A DNA stretch of 64,000 nt, from NCBI GenBank assembly GCA_030762935.1, contig CM060890.1, positions 152,802,129-152,866,128 on the forward strand, written 5' to 3'. Source of the DNA: Hymenopus coronatus (taxonomy: Eukaryota; Arthropoda; Insecta; Mantodea; Hymenopodidae). Each line of letters opens with the position of its first letter. Within the stretch, counting starts at the first letter, position 1. The notes beneath the pieces are model-generated. The model had not been told where the DNA came from and did not search any database. It worked only from the letters and a program-made list of their open reading frames with translations. Shown here piece after piece: positions 25,221-40,700 of this stretch. A program made the position numbers and the translations under genes.

Positions 25221-28200
25221 AAATAATAAATGATCTCAGGGTCCATGGAGCTTAAAGTACTTTAACCTGGTTGGTCATATCGGACGAAGAATGAAATTGG
25301 TGAAATGATACTCAAATGATCTCAGGATCCATGGAGCTTAACGTACTTTAACCTGGTTGGCCATATCGCACGATGAATGAAATTGGTGAAATTACACTCA
25401 AATGATCTCAGGGTCCATGGAGCTTTAACGTTCTTTAACCTGGTTGGTAATATCGGACGATGAATGAAATTGGTGAAATGATACTCAAATGATCTCGGGG
25501 TCCATAGAGCTTAAAGTTCTTTAACCTGGTTGGTCAAATCGGACGATGAATGAAATTGGTGAATTGATGCTCAAATGATCTCAGGGTCCATGGAGCTTAA
25601 CGTACTTTTACCTGGTTGGTCATATCGGACGATGAATGAAATTGGTGAAATGATGCCCTAATGATCTCAGGGTCCATGGAGCTTAAAGTACTTTAACCTG
25701 GTTGGTCATATCGGACGATGAATGAAATTGGTGAAATTACACTCAAATGATCTCAGGGTCCATGGAGCTTTAACGTTCTTTAACCTGGTTGGTAATATCG
25801 GACGATGAATGAAATTGGTGAAATGATACTCAAATGATCTCGGGGTCCATAGAGCTTAACGTTTTTTAACCTGGTTGGTCATATCGGACGATGAATGAAA
25901 TTGGTTGAATGATACTCAAATGATCTCAGGGTCAATGGAGCTTAACGTACTTTAACCTGGTTGGTCATATCGGACGATGAATGAAATTGGTAAAATAATA
26001 AATGATCTCAGGTTCCATGGAGCTTAACGTTCTTTACCTGGTTGGTCATATCGGACGATGAATGAAATTGGTTGAATGATACTCAAATGATCTCAGGGTC
26101 CATGGAGCTTAAAGTACTTTAACCAAGCTGGCCATATCGCACAATGAATGAAATTGCTGAAATGGTGCTCAAATGATCTCGGGGTCCATGGAGTTTAACG
26201 TTCTTTAACCTGGTTGGTCATATCGGGCGATGAATGTAATTGGTGAAATGATGCTCAAATGATCTCAGGGTCCATGGAGCTTAAAGTACTTTAACTTGGA
26301 TGGTCATATCGGACGATGAATGAAATTGGTGAAATGATACTCAAATGATCTCAGGGACAATGGAGCTTAAAGTACTTTAACCAAGTTGGCAATATCGCAC
26401 GATGAATGAAATTGCTGAAATGGTGCTCAAATGATCTGAGGGTCCATGGAGTTTAACGTTCTTTAACCTGGTTGGTCATATCGGACGATGAATGAAATTG
26501 GTGAAATGATACTCAAATGATCTCAGGGTCCATTGAGCTTAAAGTACTTTAACCTGGTTGGTCAAATCGGACGATGAATAAAATTGGTGAAATGATGCCC
26601 TAATGATCTCAGGGTCCATGTAGCTTAAAGTACTTTAACCTGGTTGGTCATATCGGACGAAGAATGAAATTGGTGAAATGATACTCAAATGATCTCAGGG
26701 TCCATGGAGCTTAACGTTCTTTAACCTGGTTGGTCATATCGGACGATGAGTGAAATTGGTGAAATGCTGCTAAAATGATATCAGGGTCCATGGAGCTTAA
26801 CGTTCTAAAACCAGGTTGGTCATATCGGACGATGAATGAAATTGGTGGAATGATACTCAAATGATCTCAGGGTCCTTTGAGCTTAAAGTACTTTAACCTG
26901 GTTGGTCAAATCGGACGATGAATGAAATTGGTGAAATGATGCCCTAATGATCTCAGGGTCCATGGAGCTTAAAGTACTTTAACCTGGTTGGTCATATCGG
27001 ACGAAGAATGAAATTGGTAAATGATACTCAAATGATCTCAGGGTCAATGGAGGTTAACGTTCTTTAACCTGGTAGGCCATATCGCACGATGAATGAAATT
27101 GGTGAAATTATACTCAAATGATCTCAGGGTTCATGGAGCTTAACGTTCTTTAACCTGGTTGGTCATATCGGACGATGAATGAAATTGGTGAAATGTTACT
27201 CAAATGGTCTCAGGGTCCATGGAGCTTAACGTTCTTTAACCTGGTTGGTAATATCGGACGATGAATGAAATTGGTGAAATGATACTCAAATGATCTCAGG
27301 GTCCATGGAGCTTAACGTTCTTTAACCTGATTGGTCATATCGGACGATGAATGAAATTGGTAAAATAATAAATGATCTCAGGGTCCATGGAGCTTAACGT
27401 TCTTTAACCAGGTTGGTCATATCGGACGATGAATGAAATTGGTGAAATGATACTCAAACGATCTAGGGGTCCATAGAGCTTAACGTTCTTTAACCAGGTT
27501 GGTCATATCGGCAGATGAATGAAATTGGTGAAATGATGCCCTAATGATCTCCGGGTCCATGGAGCTTAAAGTACTTTAACCTGGTTGCTCATATCGGACG
27601 ATGAATGAAATTGGTGAAATGTTACTCAAATGATCTCAGGGTCCATGGAGCTTAACGTTCTTTAACCTGGTTGGTAATATCGGACGATGAATGAAATTGG
27701 TGAAATGATACTCAAATGATCTCAGGTTCCATGGAGCTAAACGTTCTTTTACCTGGTTGGTCATATCGGACGATGAATGAAATTGGTGAAATGATAAATG
27801 ATCTCAGGGTCCATGGAGCTTAAATTACTTTAATCTGGGGGGTCATATCGCACGATGAATGAAATTGGTGAAATGATACTCAAATGACCTCAGGGTCCAT
27901 TGATCTTAAAATTCTTTAACCTGGTTGGTCACATCGGACGATGAATGAAATTGGTGAAATGTTACTCAATGATCTCAGGGTCCTTGGAGGGTAACGTTCT
28001 TTAACCTGGTTAGTCATATCGGACGATGAATGAAATTGAAGAAATGCTACTCAAATGATCTCAGGGTCCATGGAGCTTAATGTTCTTTAACCTGGTTGGT
28101 CATATCGGACGATGAATGAAATTGGTAAAATGATAAATGATCTCAGGGTCCTTGGAGCTTTAACGTTCTTTAACCTGGTTGGTAATATCGGACGATGAAT

Positions 28201-31200
28201 GAAATTGGTGAAATGATACTCAAATGATCTCGGGGTCCATAGAACTTAAAGTTCTTTAACCTGGTTGGTCAAATCGGACGATGAATGAAATTGGTGAATT
28301 GATGCTCAAATGATCTCAGGATCCATGGAGCTTAACGTACTTTTACCTGGTTGGTCATATCGGACGATGAATGAAATTGGTGAAATGATGCCCTAATGAT
28401 CTCAGGGTCCATGGAGCTTAAAGTACTTTAACCTGGTTGGTCATATCGGACGATGAATGAAATTGGTGAAATGATACTGAAATGATCTCAGGGTCCATGG
28501 AGCTTAACGTTCTTTAACCTAGCTGGCCATATCGCACGAAGAATGAAATTGGTGAAATTATACTCAACTGATCTCAGGGTCCATGGAGCTTAACGTTTTT
28601 TAACCTGGTTGGTCATATCGGACGATGAATGAAATTGGTTGAATGATACTCAAATGATCTCAGGGTCCATGGAGCTTAACGTACTTTAACCTGGTTGGTC
28701 ATATCGGACGATGAATGAAATTGGTAAAATAATAAATGATCTCAGGTTCCATGGAGCTTAACGTTCTTTACCTGGTTGGTCATATCGGACGATGAATGAA
28801 ATTGGTTGAATGATACTCAAATGATCTCAGGGTCCATGGAGCTTAAAGTACTTTAACCAAGCTGGCCATATCGCACGATGAATGAAACTGCTGATATGGT
28901 GCTCAAATGATCTCGGGGTCCATGGAGTTTAACGTTCTTTAACCTGGTTGGTCATATCGGGCGATGAATGTAATTGGTGAAATGATGCTCAAATGATCTC
29001 AGGGTCCATGGAGCTTAAAGTACTTTAACTTGGATGGTCATATCGGACGATGAATGAAATTGGTGAAATGATACTCAAATGATCTCAGGGACAATGGAGC
29101 TTAAAGTACTTTAACCAAGTTGGCCATATCGCACGATGAATGAAATTGCTGAAATGGTGCTCAAATGATCTGAGGGTCCATGGAGTTTAACGTTCTTTAA
29201 CCTGGTTGGTCATATCGGACGATGAATGAAATTGGTGAAATGATACTCAAATGATCTCAGGGTCCATTTAGCTTAAAGTACTTTAACCTGGTTGGTCAAA
29301 TCGGACGATGAATGAAATTGGTGAAATGATGCCCTAATGATCTCAGGGTCCATGGAGCTTAAAGTACTTTAACCTGGTTTGTCATATCGGACGAAGAATG
29401 AAATTGGTGAAATGATACTCAAATGATCTCAGGGTCCATGGAGCTTAACGTTCTTTAACCAGATTGGCCATATCGGACTATAAATAAAATTGGTAAAATA
29501 ATAAATGATTTCAGGGTCCATGGAGCTTAACGTTCTTTAACCTGGTTGGTCATATCGGACGATGAATAAAATTGGTGAAATGATACTCAAACGATCTCGG
29601 GGTCCATAGAGCTTAAAGTACTTTAACCTGGTTGGTCAAATCGGACGATGAATGAAATTGGTGAAATGATGCTCAAATGATCTCAGGGTCCATGGAGCTT
29701 AACGTACTTTAACCTGGTTGGTCATATCGGAAGATGAATGAAATTGGTGAAATGATGCCCTAATGATCTCAGGGTCCATGGAGCTTAAAGTACTTTAACC
29801 AGGTTGGTCATATCGGACGATGAATGAAATTGGTGAAATGTTACTCAAATGATCTCAGGGTCCATGGAGCTTAACGTTCTTCAACCTGGTTGGTATTATC
29901 GGACGATGAATGAAATTGGTGAAATGATACTCAAATGATCTCAGGGTCCATGGAGCTTAACGTTCTTTAACCTGGTTTGTCATATCGGACTTAGAATGAA
30001 ATTGGTAAAATAATAAATGATATCAGGGTCCATGAAGCTTAAAGTACTTTAACCTGGTTGGTCATATCGGACGAAGAATGAAATTGGTGAAATGATACTC
30101 AAATGATCTCAGGGTCCACGGAGCTTAACGTACTTTAACCTGGTTGGCCATATCGCACGATGAATGAAATTGGTGAAATTACACTCAAATGATCTCAGGG
30201 TCCATGGAGCTTAACGTTCTTTAACCTGGTTGGTAATATCGGACGATGAATGAAATTGGTGAAATGATACTCATATGATCCCAGGGTCCATGGAGCTTAA
30301 AGTACTTTAACCTGGTTGGTCATATCGGACGATGAATGAAATTGGTGAAATGATACTCAAATGATCTCAGGGTCCATGGAGCTTAACGTTCTTTGACCTG
30401 GTTGGCCATATCGCACGATGAATTAAATTGGTGAAATGATACTCAAATGATCTCAGGGTCCATGGAGTGTAACGTTCTTTAACCTGGTTGCTAATATCGG
30501 ACGATGAATGAAATTGGTGAAATGATACTCAAATGATCTCAGGGTCCATGGAGCTTAACGTTCTTTAACCTGGTTGGCCATATCGCACGATAAATGAAAT
30601 TGGTGAAATGATAAATGATCTCAGGGTTCATGGAGCTTAAAGTACTTAAACCTGGGGGGTCATATCGCATGATGAATGAAATTGGTGAAATAATACTCAA
30701 ATGATCTCAGGGTCCATGGAGCTTAACGTTCTTTTACCTGGTTGGCCATATCGCACGATGAATGAAATTGGTGAAATGATAAATGATCTCAGGGTCCATG
30801 GAGCTTAAAGTACTTTAACCTGGGGGGTCATATCGCACGATGAATGAAATTGGTGAAATGATACTCAAATGACCTCAGGGTCAATTGAGCTTAACGTTCT
30901 TTAACCTGGTTGGTCAAATCGGACGATGAATGAAATTGGTGAATTGATGCTCAAATGATCTCAGGGTCCATGGAGCTTAACGTACTTTTACCTGGTTGGT
31001 CATATCGGACGATGAATGAAATTGGTGAAATGATGCCCTAATGATCTCAGGGTCCATGGAGCTTAAAGTACTTTAACCTGGTTGGTCATATCGGACGATG
31101 AATGAAATTGGTGAAATGATACTCAAATGATCTCAGGGTCCATGGAGCTTAACGTTCTTTAACCTGGTTGGTCATATCGGACGATGAATGAAATTGGTTG

Positions 31201-33075
31201 AATGATACTCAAATGATCTCAGGGTCCATGGAGCTTAAAGTACTTTAACCAAGCTGGCCATATCGCACGATGAATGAAATTGCTGAAATGGTGCTCAAAT
31301 GATCTCAGGGTCCATGGAGTTTAACGTTCTTTAAACTTTTGGTCATATCGGGCGATGAATGAAATTGGTGAAATGATACTAAAATGATCTCAGGGTCCAT
31401 TGAGCTTAACGTTCTTTAACCTGGTTGGTCATATCGGACGATGAATGAAATTGGTAAAATAATAAATGATCTCAGGGTCCATGGAGCTTAACGTTCTTTA
31501 ACCTTGTTGGTCATATCGGACGAAGAATGAAATTGGTGAAATGATACTCAAATGATCTCAGGGTCCATGGAGCTTAACGTACTTTAACCTGGTTGGCCAT
31601 ATCGCACGATGAATGAAATTGGTGAAATTACACTCAAATGATCTCAGGGTCCATGGAGCTTAACGTTCTTTAACCTGGTTGGTCATATCGGACGTTGAAT
31701 GAAATTGGTAAAATGATACTCAAATGATCTCAGGGTCCATGGAGCTTAACGTTATTTGACCTGGGTGGCCATATCGCACGATGAATTAAATTGGTGAAAT
31801 GATACTCAAATGATCTCAGGGTCCATGGAGCTTAACGTTCTTTAACCTGGTTGGTCATATCGCACGATAAATGAAATTGGTGAAATGATAAATGATCTCA
31901 GGGTCCATGGAGCTTAAAGTACTTTAACCTGGGGGGTCATATCGCATGATGAATGAAATTGGTGAAATAATACTCAAATGATCTCAGGGACCATGGACCT
32001 TAACGTTCTTTAACCCGGTTGGTAATATCGGACGATGAATGAAATTGGTGAAATGATACTCCAATGATCTCAGGGTCCATGGAGCTTAACGTTCTTTTAC
32101 CTGGTTGGGCATATCGCACGATGAATGAAATTGGTGAAATGATAAATGATCTCAGGGTCCATGGAGCTTAAAGTACTTTAACCTGGGGGGTCATATCGCA
32201 CGATGAATGAAATTGGTGAAATGATACTCAAATAACCTCAGGGTCCATTGAGCTTAACGTTCTTTAACCTGGTTGGTCACATCGGACGATGAATGAAATT
32301 GGTGAAATGTTACTCAAATGATCTCAGGGTCCATGTAGGGTAACGTTCTTTAACCTGGTTAGTCATATCGGACGATGAATGAAATTGAAGAAATGCTACT
32401 CAAATGAACTCACGGTCCATGGAGCTTAACGTTCTTTAACCTGGTTAGTCATATCGGACGATGAATGAAATTGGTAAAATGATAAATGATCTCAGGGTCC
32501 TTGGAGCTTAACGTTCTTTAACCTGGTTGGTCATATCGGACGATGAATGAAATTGGTGAAATGATACTCAAATGATCTCGGGGTCCATAGAGCATAAAGT
32601 TCTTTAACCTGGTTGGTCAAATCGGACTTAGAATGAAATTGGTAAAATAATAAATGATCTCAGGGTCCATGGAGCTTAAAGTACTTTAACCTGGTTGGTC
32701 ATATCGGACGAAGAATGAAATTGGTGAAATGATACTCAAATGATCTCAGGGTCCATGGAGCTTAACGTACTTTAACCTGGTTGGCCATATCGCACGATGA
32801 ATTAAATTGGTGAAATGATACTCAAATGAGCTCAGGGTCCATGGAGCGTAACGTTCTTTAACCTGGTTGCTAATATCGGACGATGAATGAAATTGGTGAA
32901 ATGATACTCAAATGATCTCAAGGTCCATGGAGCTTAACGTTCTTTAACCTGGTTGGTAATATCGGACGATGAATGAAATTGGTGAAATGATACTCAAATG
33001 ATCCCAGGGTCCATGGAGCTTAACGTTCTTTGACCTGGTTGGCCATATCGCACGATGAATGAAATTGGTGAAATG

Positions 33076-34915
33076 ATAAATGATCTCAGGGTCCATGGAG
33101 CTTAAATTACTTTAATCTGGGGGGTCATATCGCACGATGAATGAAATTGGTGAAATGATACTCAAATGACCTCAGGGTCCATTGAGCTTAAAATTCTTTA
33201 ACCTGGTTGGTCACATCGGACGATGAATGAAATTGGTGAAATGTTACTCAAATGATCTCAGGGTCCTTGGAGCGTAACGTTCTTTAACCTGGTTAGTCAT
33301 ATCGGACGATGAATGAAATTGAAGAAATGCTACTCAAATGATCTCAGGGTCCATGGAGCTTAATGTTCTTTAACCTGGTTGGTCATATCGGACGATGAAT
33401 GAAATTGGTAAAATAATAAATGATCTCAGGGTCCATGGAGCTTAAAGTACTTTAACCTGGTTGGTCATATCGGACGAAGAATGAAATTGGTGAAATGATA
33501 CTCAAATGATCTCAGGATCCATGGAGCTTAACGTACTTTAACCTGGTTGGCCATATCGCACGATGAATGAAATTGGTGAAATTACACTCAAATGATCTCA
33601 GGGTCCATGGAGCTTTAACGTTCTTTAACCTGGTTGGTAATATCGGACGATGAATGAAATTGGTGAAATGATACTCAAATGATCTCGGGGTCCATAGAGC
33701 TTAAAGTTCTTTAACCTGGTTGGTCAAATCGGACGATGAATGAAATTGGTGAATTGATGCTCAAATGATCTCAGGGTCCATGGAGCTTAACGTACTTTTA
33801 CCTGGTTGGTCATATCGGACGATGAATGAAATTGGTGAAATGATGCCCTAATGATCTCAGGGTCCATGGAGCTTAAAGTACTTTAACCTGGTTGGTCATA
33901 TCGGACGATGAATGAAATTGGTGAAATGATACTCAAATGATCTCAGGGTCCATGGAGCTTAACGTTCTTTAACCTAGCTGGCCATATCGCACGAAGAATG
34001 AAATTGGTGAAATTATACTCAAATGATCTCAGGGTCCATGGAGCTTAACGTTTTTTAACCTGGTTGGTCATATCGGACGATGAATGAAATTGGTTGAATG
34101 ATACTCAAATGATCTCAGGGTCCATGGAGCTTAACGTACTTTAACCTGGTTGGTCATATCGGACGATGAATGAAATTGGTAAAATAATAAATGATCTCAG
34201 GTTCCATGGAGCTTAACGTTCTTTACCTGGTTGGTCATATCGGACGATGAATGAAATTGGTTGAATGATACTCAAATGATCTCAGGGTCCATGGAGCTTA
34301 AAGTACTTTAACCAAGCTGGCCATATCGCACGATGAATGAAATTGCTGAAATGGTGCTCAAATGATCTCGGGGTCCATGGAGTTTAACGTTCTTTAACCT
34401 GGTTGGTCATATCGGGCGATGAATGTAATTGGTGAAATATGCTCAAATGATCTCAGGGTCCATGGAGCTTAAAGTACTTTAACTTGGATGGTCATATCGG
34501 ACGATGAATGAAATTGGTGAAATGATACTCAAATGATCTCAGGGACAATGGAGCTTAAAGTACTTTAACCAAGTTGGCAATATCGCACGATGAATGAAAT
34601 TGCTGAAATGGTGCTCAAATGATCTGAGGGTCCATGGAGTTTAACGTTCTTTAACCTGGTTGGACATATCGGACGATGAATGAAATTGGTGAAATGATAC
34701 TCAAATGATCTCATGGTCCATTGAGCTTAAAGTACTTTAACCTGGTTGGTCAAATCGGACGATGAATGAAATTGGTGAAATGATGCCCTAATGATCTCAG
34801 GGTCCATGTAGCTTAAAGTACTTTAACCTGGTTGGTCATATCGGACGAAGAATGAAATTGGTGAAATGATACTCAAATGATCTCAGGGTCCATGGAGCTT
34901 AACGTTCTTTAACCT
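33076..34915. repeat. Sub-block S1 of HOR unit A
   Basis: First of two internally duplicated sub-blocks. It runs from the six-G monomer through attgagcttaaaattc, ggtccttggagcgtaacg, gaagaaatgctac, gaattgatgctc and gggacaatgg, and matches S2 at offset 2993, then at 2821-2822 after two extra monomers (about 33411-33600) present only here. Pairing stops at about 34915, where this copy has cctggttggtc and gatgagtg while S2 has accagattggtc and ggactataaat. Confidence 0.8.
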
Positions 34916-36068
34916 GGTTGGTCATATCGGACGATGAGTGAAATTGGTGAAATGCTGCTAAAATGATATCAGGGTCCATGGAGCTTAACGTTCTAAAACC
35001 AGGTTGGTCATATCGGACGATGAATGAAATTGGTGGAATGATACTCAAATGATCTCAGGGTCCTTTGAGCTTAAAGTACTTTAACCTGGTTGGTCAAATC
35101 GGACGATGAATGAAATTGGTGAAATGATGCCCTAATGATCTCAGGGTCCATGGAGCTTAAAGTACTTTAACCTGGTTGGTCATATCGGACGAAGAATGAA
35201 ATTGGTAAAATGATACTCAAATGATCTCAGGGTCAATGGAGGTTAACGTTCTTTAACCTGGTTGGCCATATCGCACGATGAATGAAATTGGTGAAATTAT
35301 ACTCAAATGATCTCAGGGTTCATGGAGCTTAACGTTCTTTAACCTGGTTGGTCATATCGGACGATGAATGAAATTGGTGAAATGTTACTCAAATGGTCTC
35401 AGGGTCCATGGAGCTTAACGTTCTTTAACCTGGTTGGTAATATCGGACGATGAATGAAATTGGTGAAATGATACTCAAATGATCTCAGGGTCCATGGAGC
35501 TTAACGTTCTTTAACCTGATTGGTCATATCGGACGATGAATGAAATTGGTAAAATAATAAATGATCTCAGGGTCCATGGAGCTTAACGTTCTTTAACCAG
35601 GTTGGTCATATCGGACGATGAATGAAATTGGTGAAATGATACTCAAACGATCTAGGGGTCCATAGAGCTTAAAGTACTTTAACCTGGTTGGTCAAATCGG
35701 ACGATGAATGAAATTGGTGAAATGTTGCTCAAATGATCTCAGGGTCCATGGAGCTTAACGTACTTTAACCTGGTTGGTCATATCGGCAGATGAATGAAAT
35801 TGGTGAAATGATGCCCTAATGATCTCCGGGTCCATGGAGCTTAAAGTACTTTAACCTGGTTGCTCATATCGGACGATGAATGAAATTGGTGAAATGTTAC
35901 TCAAATGATCTCAGGGTCCATGGAGCTTAACGTTCTTTAACCTGGTTGGTAATATCGGACGTTGAATGAAATTGGTGAAATGATACTCAAATGATCTCAG
36001 GTTCCATGGAGCTAAACGTTCTTTTACCTGGTTGGTCATATCGGACGATGAATGAAATTGGTGAAATG

Positions 36069-37735
36069 ATAAATGATCTCAGGGTCCATGGAGCTTAAAT
36101 TACTTTAATCTGGGGGGTCATATCGCACGATGAATGAAATTGGTGAAATGATACTCAAATGACCTCAGGGTCCATTGAGCTTAAAATTCTTTAACCTGGT
36201 TGGTCACATCGGACGATGAATGAAATTGGTGAAATGTTACTCAAATGATCTCAGGGTCCTTGGAGCGTAACGTTCTTTAACCTGGTTAGTCATATCGGAC
36301 GATGAATGAAATTGAAGAAATGCTACTCAAATGATCTCAGGGTCCATGGAGCTTAATGTTCTTTAACCTGGTTGGTCATATCGGACGATGAATGAAATTG
36401 GTAAAATGATAAATGATCTCAGGGTCCTTGGAGCTTTAACGTTCTTTAACCTGGTTGGTAATATCGGACGATGAATGAAATTGGTGAAATGATACTCAAA
36501 TGATCTCGGGGTCCATAGAACTTAAAGTTCTTTAACCTGGTTGGTCAAATCGGACGATGAATGAAATTGGTGAATTGATGCTCAAATGATCTCAGGGTCC
36601 ATGGAGCTTAACGTACTTTTACCTGGTTGGTCATATCGGACGATGAATGAAATTGGTGAAATGATGCCCTAATGATCTCAGGGTCCATGGAGCTTAAAGT
36701 ACTTTAACCTGGTTGGTCATATCGGACGATGAATGAAATTGGTGAAATGATACTGAAATGATCTCAGGGTCCATGGAGCTTAACGTTCTTTAACCTAGCT
36801 GGCCATATCGCACGAAGAATGAAATTGGTGAAATTATACTCAACTGATCTCAGGGTCCATGGAGCTTAACGTTTTTTAACCTGGTTGGTCATATCGGACG
36901 ATGAATGAAATTGGTTGAATGATACTCAAATGATCTCAGGGTCCATGGAGCTTAACGTACTTTAACCTGGTTGGTCATATCGGACGATGAATGAAATTGG
37001 TAAAATAATAAATGATCTCAGGTTCCATGGAGCTTAACGTTCTTTACCTGGTTGGTCATATCGGACGATGAATGAAATTGGTTGAATGATACTCAAATGA
37101 TCTCAGGGTCCATGGAGCTTAAAGTACTTTAACCAAGCTGGCCATATCGCACGATGAATGAAATTGCTGATATGGTGCTCAAATGATCTCAGGGTCCATG
37201 GAGTTTAACGTTCTTTAACCTGGTTGGTCATATCGGGCGATGAATGTAATTGGTGAAATGATGCTCAAATGATCTCAGGGTCCATGGAGCTTAAAGTACT
37301 TTAACTTGGATGGTCATATCGGACGATGAATGAAATTGGTGAAATGATACTCAAATGATCTCAGGGACAATGGAGCTTAAAGTACTTTAACCAAGTTGGC
37401 CATATCGCACGATGAATGAAATTGCTGAAATGGTGCTCAAATGATCTGAGGGTCCATGGAGTTTAACGTTCTTTAACCTGGTTGGTCATATCGGACGATG
37501 AATGAAATTGGTGAAATGATACTCAAATGATCTCAGGGTCCATTTAGCTTAAAGTACTTTAACCTGGTTGGTCAAATCGGACGATGAATGAAATTGGTGA
37601 AATGATGCCCTAATGATCTCAGGGTCCATGGAGCTTAAAGTACTTTAACCTGGTTTGTCATATCGGACGAAGAATGAAATTGGTGAAATGATACTCAAAT
37701 GATCTCAGGGTCCATGGAGCTTAACGTTCTTTAAC
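36069..37735. repeat. Sub-block S2 of HOR unit A
   Basis: Second arm of the internal duplication. The six-G monomer, ggtccttggagcg, gaagaaatgctac, gaattgatgctc (36572) and gggacaatgg (37364) occur in the same order as in S1. It differs by the gtccttggagctttaacg monomer in place of the two extra S1 monomers, by ctgaaatgatctc and by catttagcttaaag. The same S1/S2 pair recurs in unit C (51290/54112) and, earlier, at 24911/27819, so the duplication is older than the long HOR. Confidence 0.8.
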
Positions 37736-40700
37736 CAGATTGGTCATATCGGACTATAAATAAAATTGGTAAAATAATAAATGATTTCAGGGTCCATGGA
37801 GCTTAACGTTCTTTAACCTGGTTGGTCATATCGGACGATGAATAAAATTGGTGAAATGATACTCAAACGATCTCGGGGTCCATAGAGCTTAAAGTACTTT
37901 AACCTGGTTGGTCAAATCGGACGATGAATGAAATTGGTGAAATGATGCTCAAATGATCTCAGGGTCCATGGAGCTTAACGTACTTTAACCTGGTTGGTCA
38001 TTTCGGAAGATGAATGAAATTGGTGAAATGATGCCCTAATGATCTCAGGGTCCATGGAGCTTAAAGTACTTTAACCAGGTTGGTCATATCGGACGATGAA
38101 TGAAATTGGTGAAATGTTACTCAAATGATCTCAGGGTCCATGGAGCTTAACGTTCTTCAAACTGGTTGGTATTATCGGACGATGAATGAAATTGGTGAAA
38201 TGATACTCAAATGATCTCAGGGTCCATGGAGCTTAACGTTCTTTAACCTGGTTTGTCATATCGGACTTAGAATGAAATTGGTAAAATAATAAATGATATC
38301 AGGGTCCATGAAGCTTAAAGTACTTTAACCTGGTTGGTCATATCGGACGAAGAATGAAATTGGTGAAATGATACTCAAATGATCTCAGGGTCCACGGAGC
38401 TTAACGTACTTTAACCTGGTTGGCCATATCGCACGATGAATGAAATTGGTGAAATTACACTCAAATGATCTCAGGGTCCATGGAGCTTAACGTTCTTTAA
38501 CCTGGTTGGTAATATCGGACGATGAATGAAATTGGTGAAATGATACTCATATGATCCCAGGGTCCATGGAGCTTAAAGTACTTTAACCTGGTTGGTCATA
38601 TCGGACGATGAATGAAATTGGTGAAATGATACTCAAATGATCTCAGGGTCCATGGAGCTTAACGTTCTTTGACCTGGTTGGCCATATCGCACGATGTATT
38701 AAATTGGTGAAATGATACTCAAATGATCTCAGGGTCCATGGAGTGTAACGTTCTTTAACCTGGTTGCTAATATCGGACGATGAATGAAATTGGTGAAATG
38801 ATACTCAAATGATCTCAGGGTCCATGGAGCTTAACGTTCTTTAACCTGGTTGGCCATATCGCACGATAAATGAAATTGGTGAAATGATAAATGATCTCAG
38901 GGTTCATGGAGCTTAAAGTACTTAAACCTGGGGGGTCATATCGCATGATGAATGAAATTGGTGAAATAATACTCAAATGATCTCAGGGTCCATGGAGCTT
39001 AACGTTCTTTTACCTGGTTGGCCATATCGCACGATGAATGAAATTGGTGAAATGATAAATGATCTCAGGGTCCATGGAGCTTAAAGTACTTTAACCTGGG
39101 GGGTCATATCGCACGATGAATGAAATTGGTGAAATGATACTCAAATGACCTCAGGGTCAATTGAGCTTAACGTTCTTTAACCTGGTTGGTCAAATCGGAC
39201 GATGAATGAAATTGGTGAATTGATGCTCAAATGATCTCAGGGTCCATGGAGCTTAACGTACTTTTACCTGGTTGGTCATATCGGACGATGAATGAAATTG
39301 GTGAAATGATGCCCTAATGATCTCAGGGTCCATGGAGCTTAAAGTACTTTAACCTGGTTGGTCATATCGGACGATGAATATAATTGGTGAAATGATACTC
39401 AAATGATCTCAGGGTCCATGGAGCTTAACGTTCTTTAACCTGGTTGGTCATATCGGACGATGAATGAAATTGGTTGAATGATACTCAAATGATCTCAGGG
39501 TCCATGGAGCTTAAAGTACTTTAACCAAGCTGGCCATATCGCACGATGAATGAAATTGCTGAAATGGTGCTCAAATGATCTCAGGGTCCATGGAGTTTAA
39601 CGTTCTTTAACCTTTTGGTCATATCGGGCGATGAATGAAATTGGTGAAATGATACTAAAATGATCTCAGGGTCCATTGAGCTTAACGTTCTTTAACCTGG
39701 TTGGTCATATCGGACGATGAATGAAATTGGTAAAATAATAAATGATCTCAGGGTCCATGGAGCTTAACGTTCTTTAACCTTGTTGGTCATATCGGACGAA
39801 GAATGAAATTGGTGAAATGATACTCAAATGATCTCAGGGTCCATGGAGCTTAACGTACTTTAACCTGGTTGGCCATATCGCACGATGAATGAAATTGGTG
39901 AAATTACACTCAAATGATCTCAGGGTCCATGGAGCTTAACGTTCTTTAACCTGGTTGGTCATATCGGACGTTGAATGAAATTGGTAAAATGATACTCAAA
40001 TGATCTCAGGGTCCATGGAGCTTAACGTTATTTGACCTGGATGGCCATATCGCACGATGAATTAAATTGGTGAAATGATACTCAAATGATCTCAGGGTCC
40101 ATGGAGCTTAACGTTCTTTAACCTGGTTGGTCATATCGCACGATAAATGAAATTGGTGAAATGATAAATGATCTCAGGGTCCATGGAGCTTAAAGTACTT
40201 TAACCTGGGGGGTCATATCGCATGATGAATGAAATTGGTGAAATAATACTCAAATGATCTCAGGGACCATGGACCTTAACGTTCTTTAACCCGGTTGGTA
40301 ATATCGGACGATGAATGAAATTGGTGAAATGATACTCCAATGATCTCAGGGTCCATGGAGCTTAACGTTCTTTTACCTGGTTGGGCATATCGCACGATGA
40401 ATGAAATTGGTGAAATGATAAATGATCTCAGGGTCCATGGAGCTTAAAGTACTTTAACCTGGGGGGTCATATCGCACGATGAATGAAATTGGTGAAATGA
40501 TACTCAAATGACCTCAGGGTCCATTGAGCTTAACGTTCTTTAACCTGGTTGGTCACATCGCACGATGAATGCAATTGGTGAAATGTTACTCAAATGATCT
40601 CAGGGTCCATGTAGGGTAACGTTCTTTAACCTGGTTAGTCATATCGGACGATGAATGAAATTGAAGAAATGCTACTCAAATGAACTCACGGTCCATGGAG

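Larger units (their letters stand above)
20247..27720. repeat. Transitional array between HOR blocks 2 and 3
   Basis: No full block 2 or block 3 unit fits this stretch in a single register. It contains a 3675-bp-spaced duplication (20880-21550 against 24555-25220) and, further on, homologous marks with offset about 3848 (gggacaatgg at 22506 and 26354). From 24886 onward it matches block 3 at about 8190 bp (six-G monomer 24886 to 33076; gggacaatgg 26354 to 34542). I read it as the oldest edge of block 3, in which the smaller repeats that later became the long HOR can still be seen. Confidence 0.75.
31341..39616. repeat. Block 3 HOR unit A (8276 bp)
   Basis: Bounded by the one-base-shorter cttttgg monomers. 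It contains both internal sub-blocks: S1 from the six-G monomer at 33076 and S2 from the six-G monomer at 36069, then the ggactataaataaaattgg monomer near 37750 and the gggttcatgg/tacttaaacc pair near 38900. One-base differences to its neighbours include a lost base in gaaatatgctc (34434) and aacttttgg versus ccttttgg at the left edge. S1 of this unit is the apparent donor of the displaced segment at 45.11-46.72 kb. Confidence 0.84.
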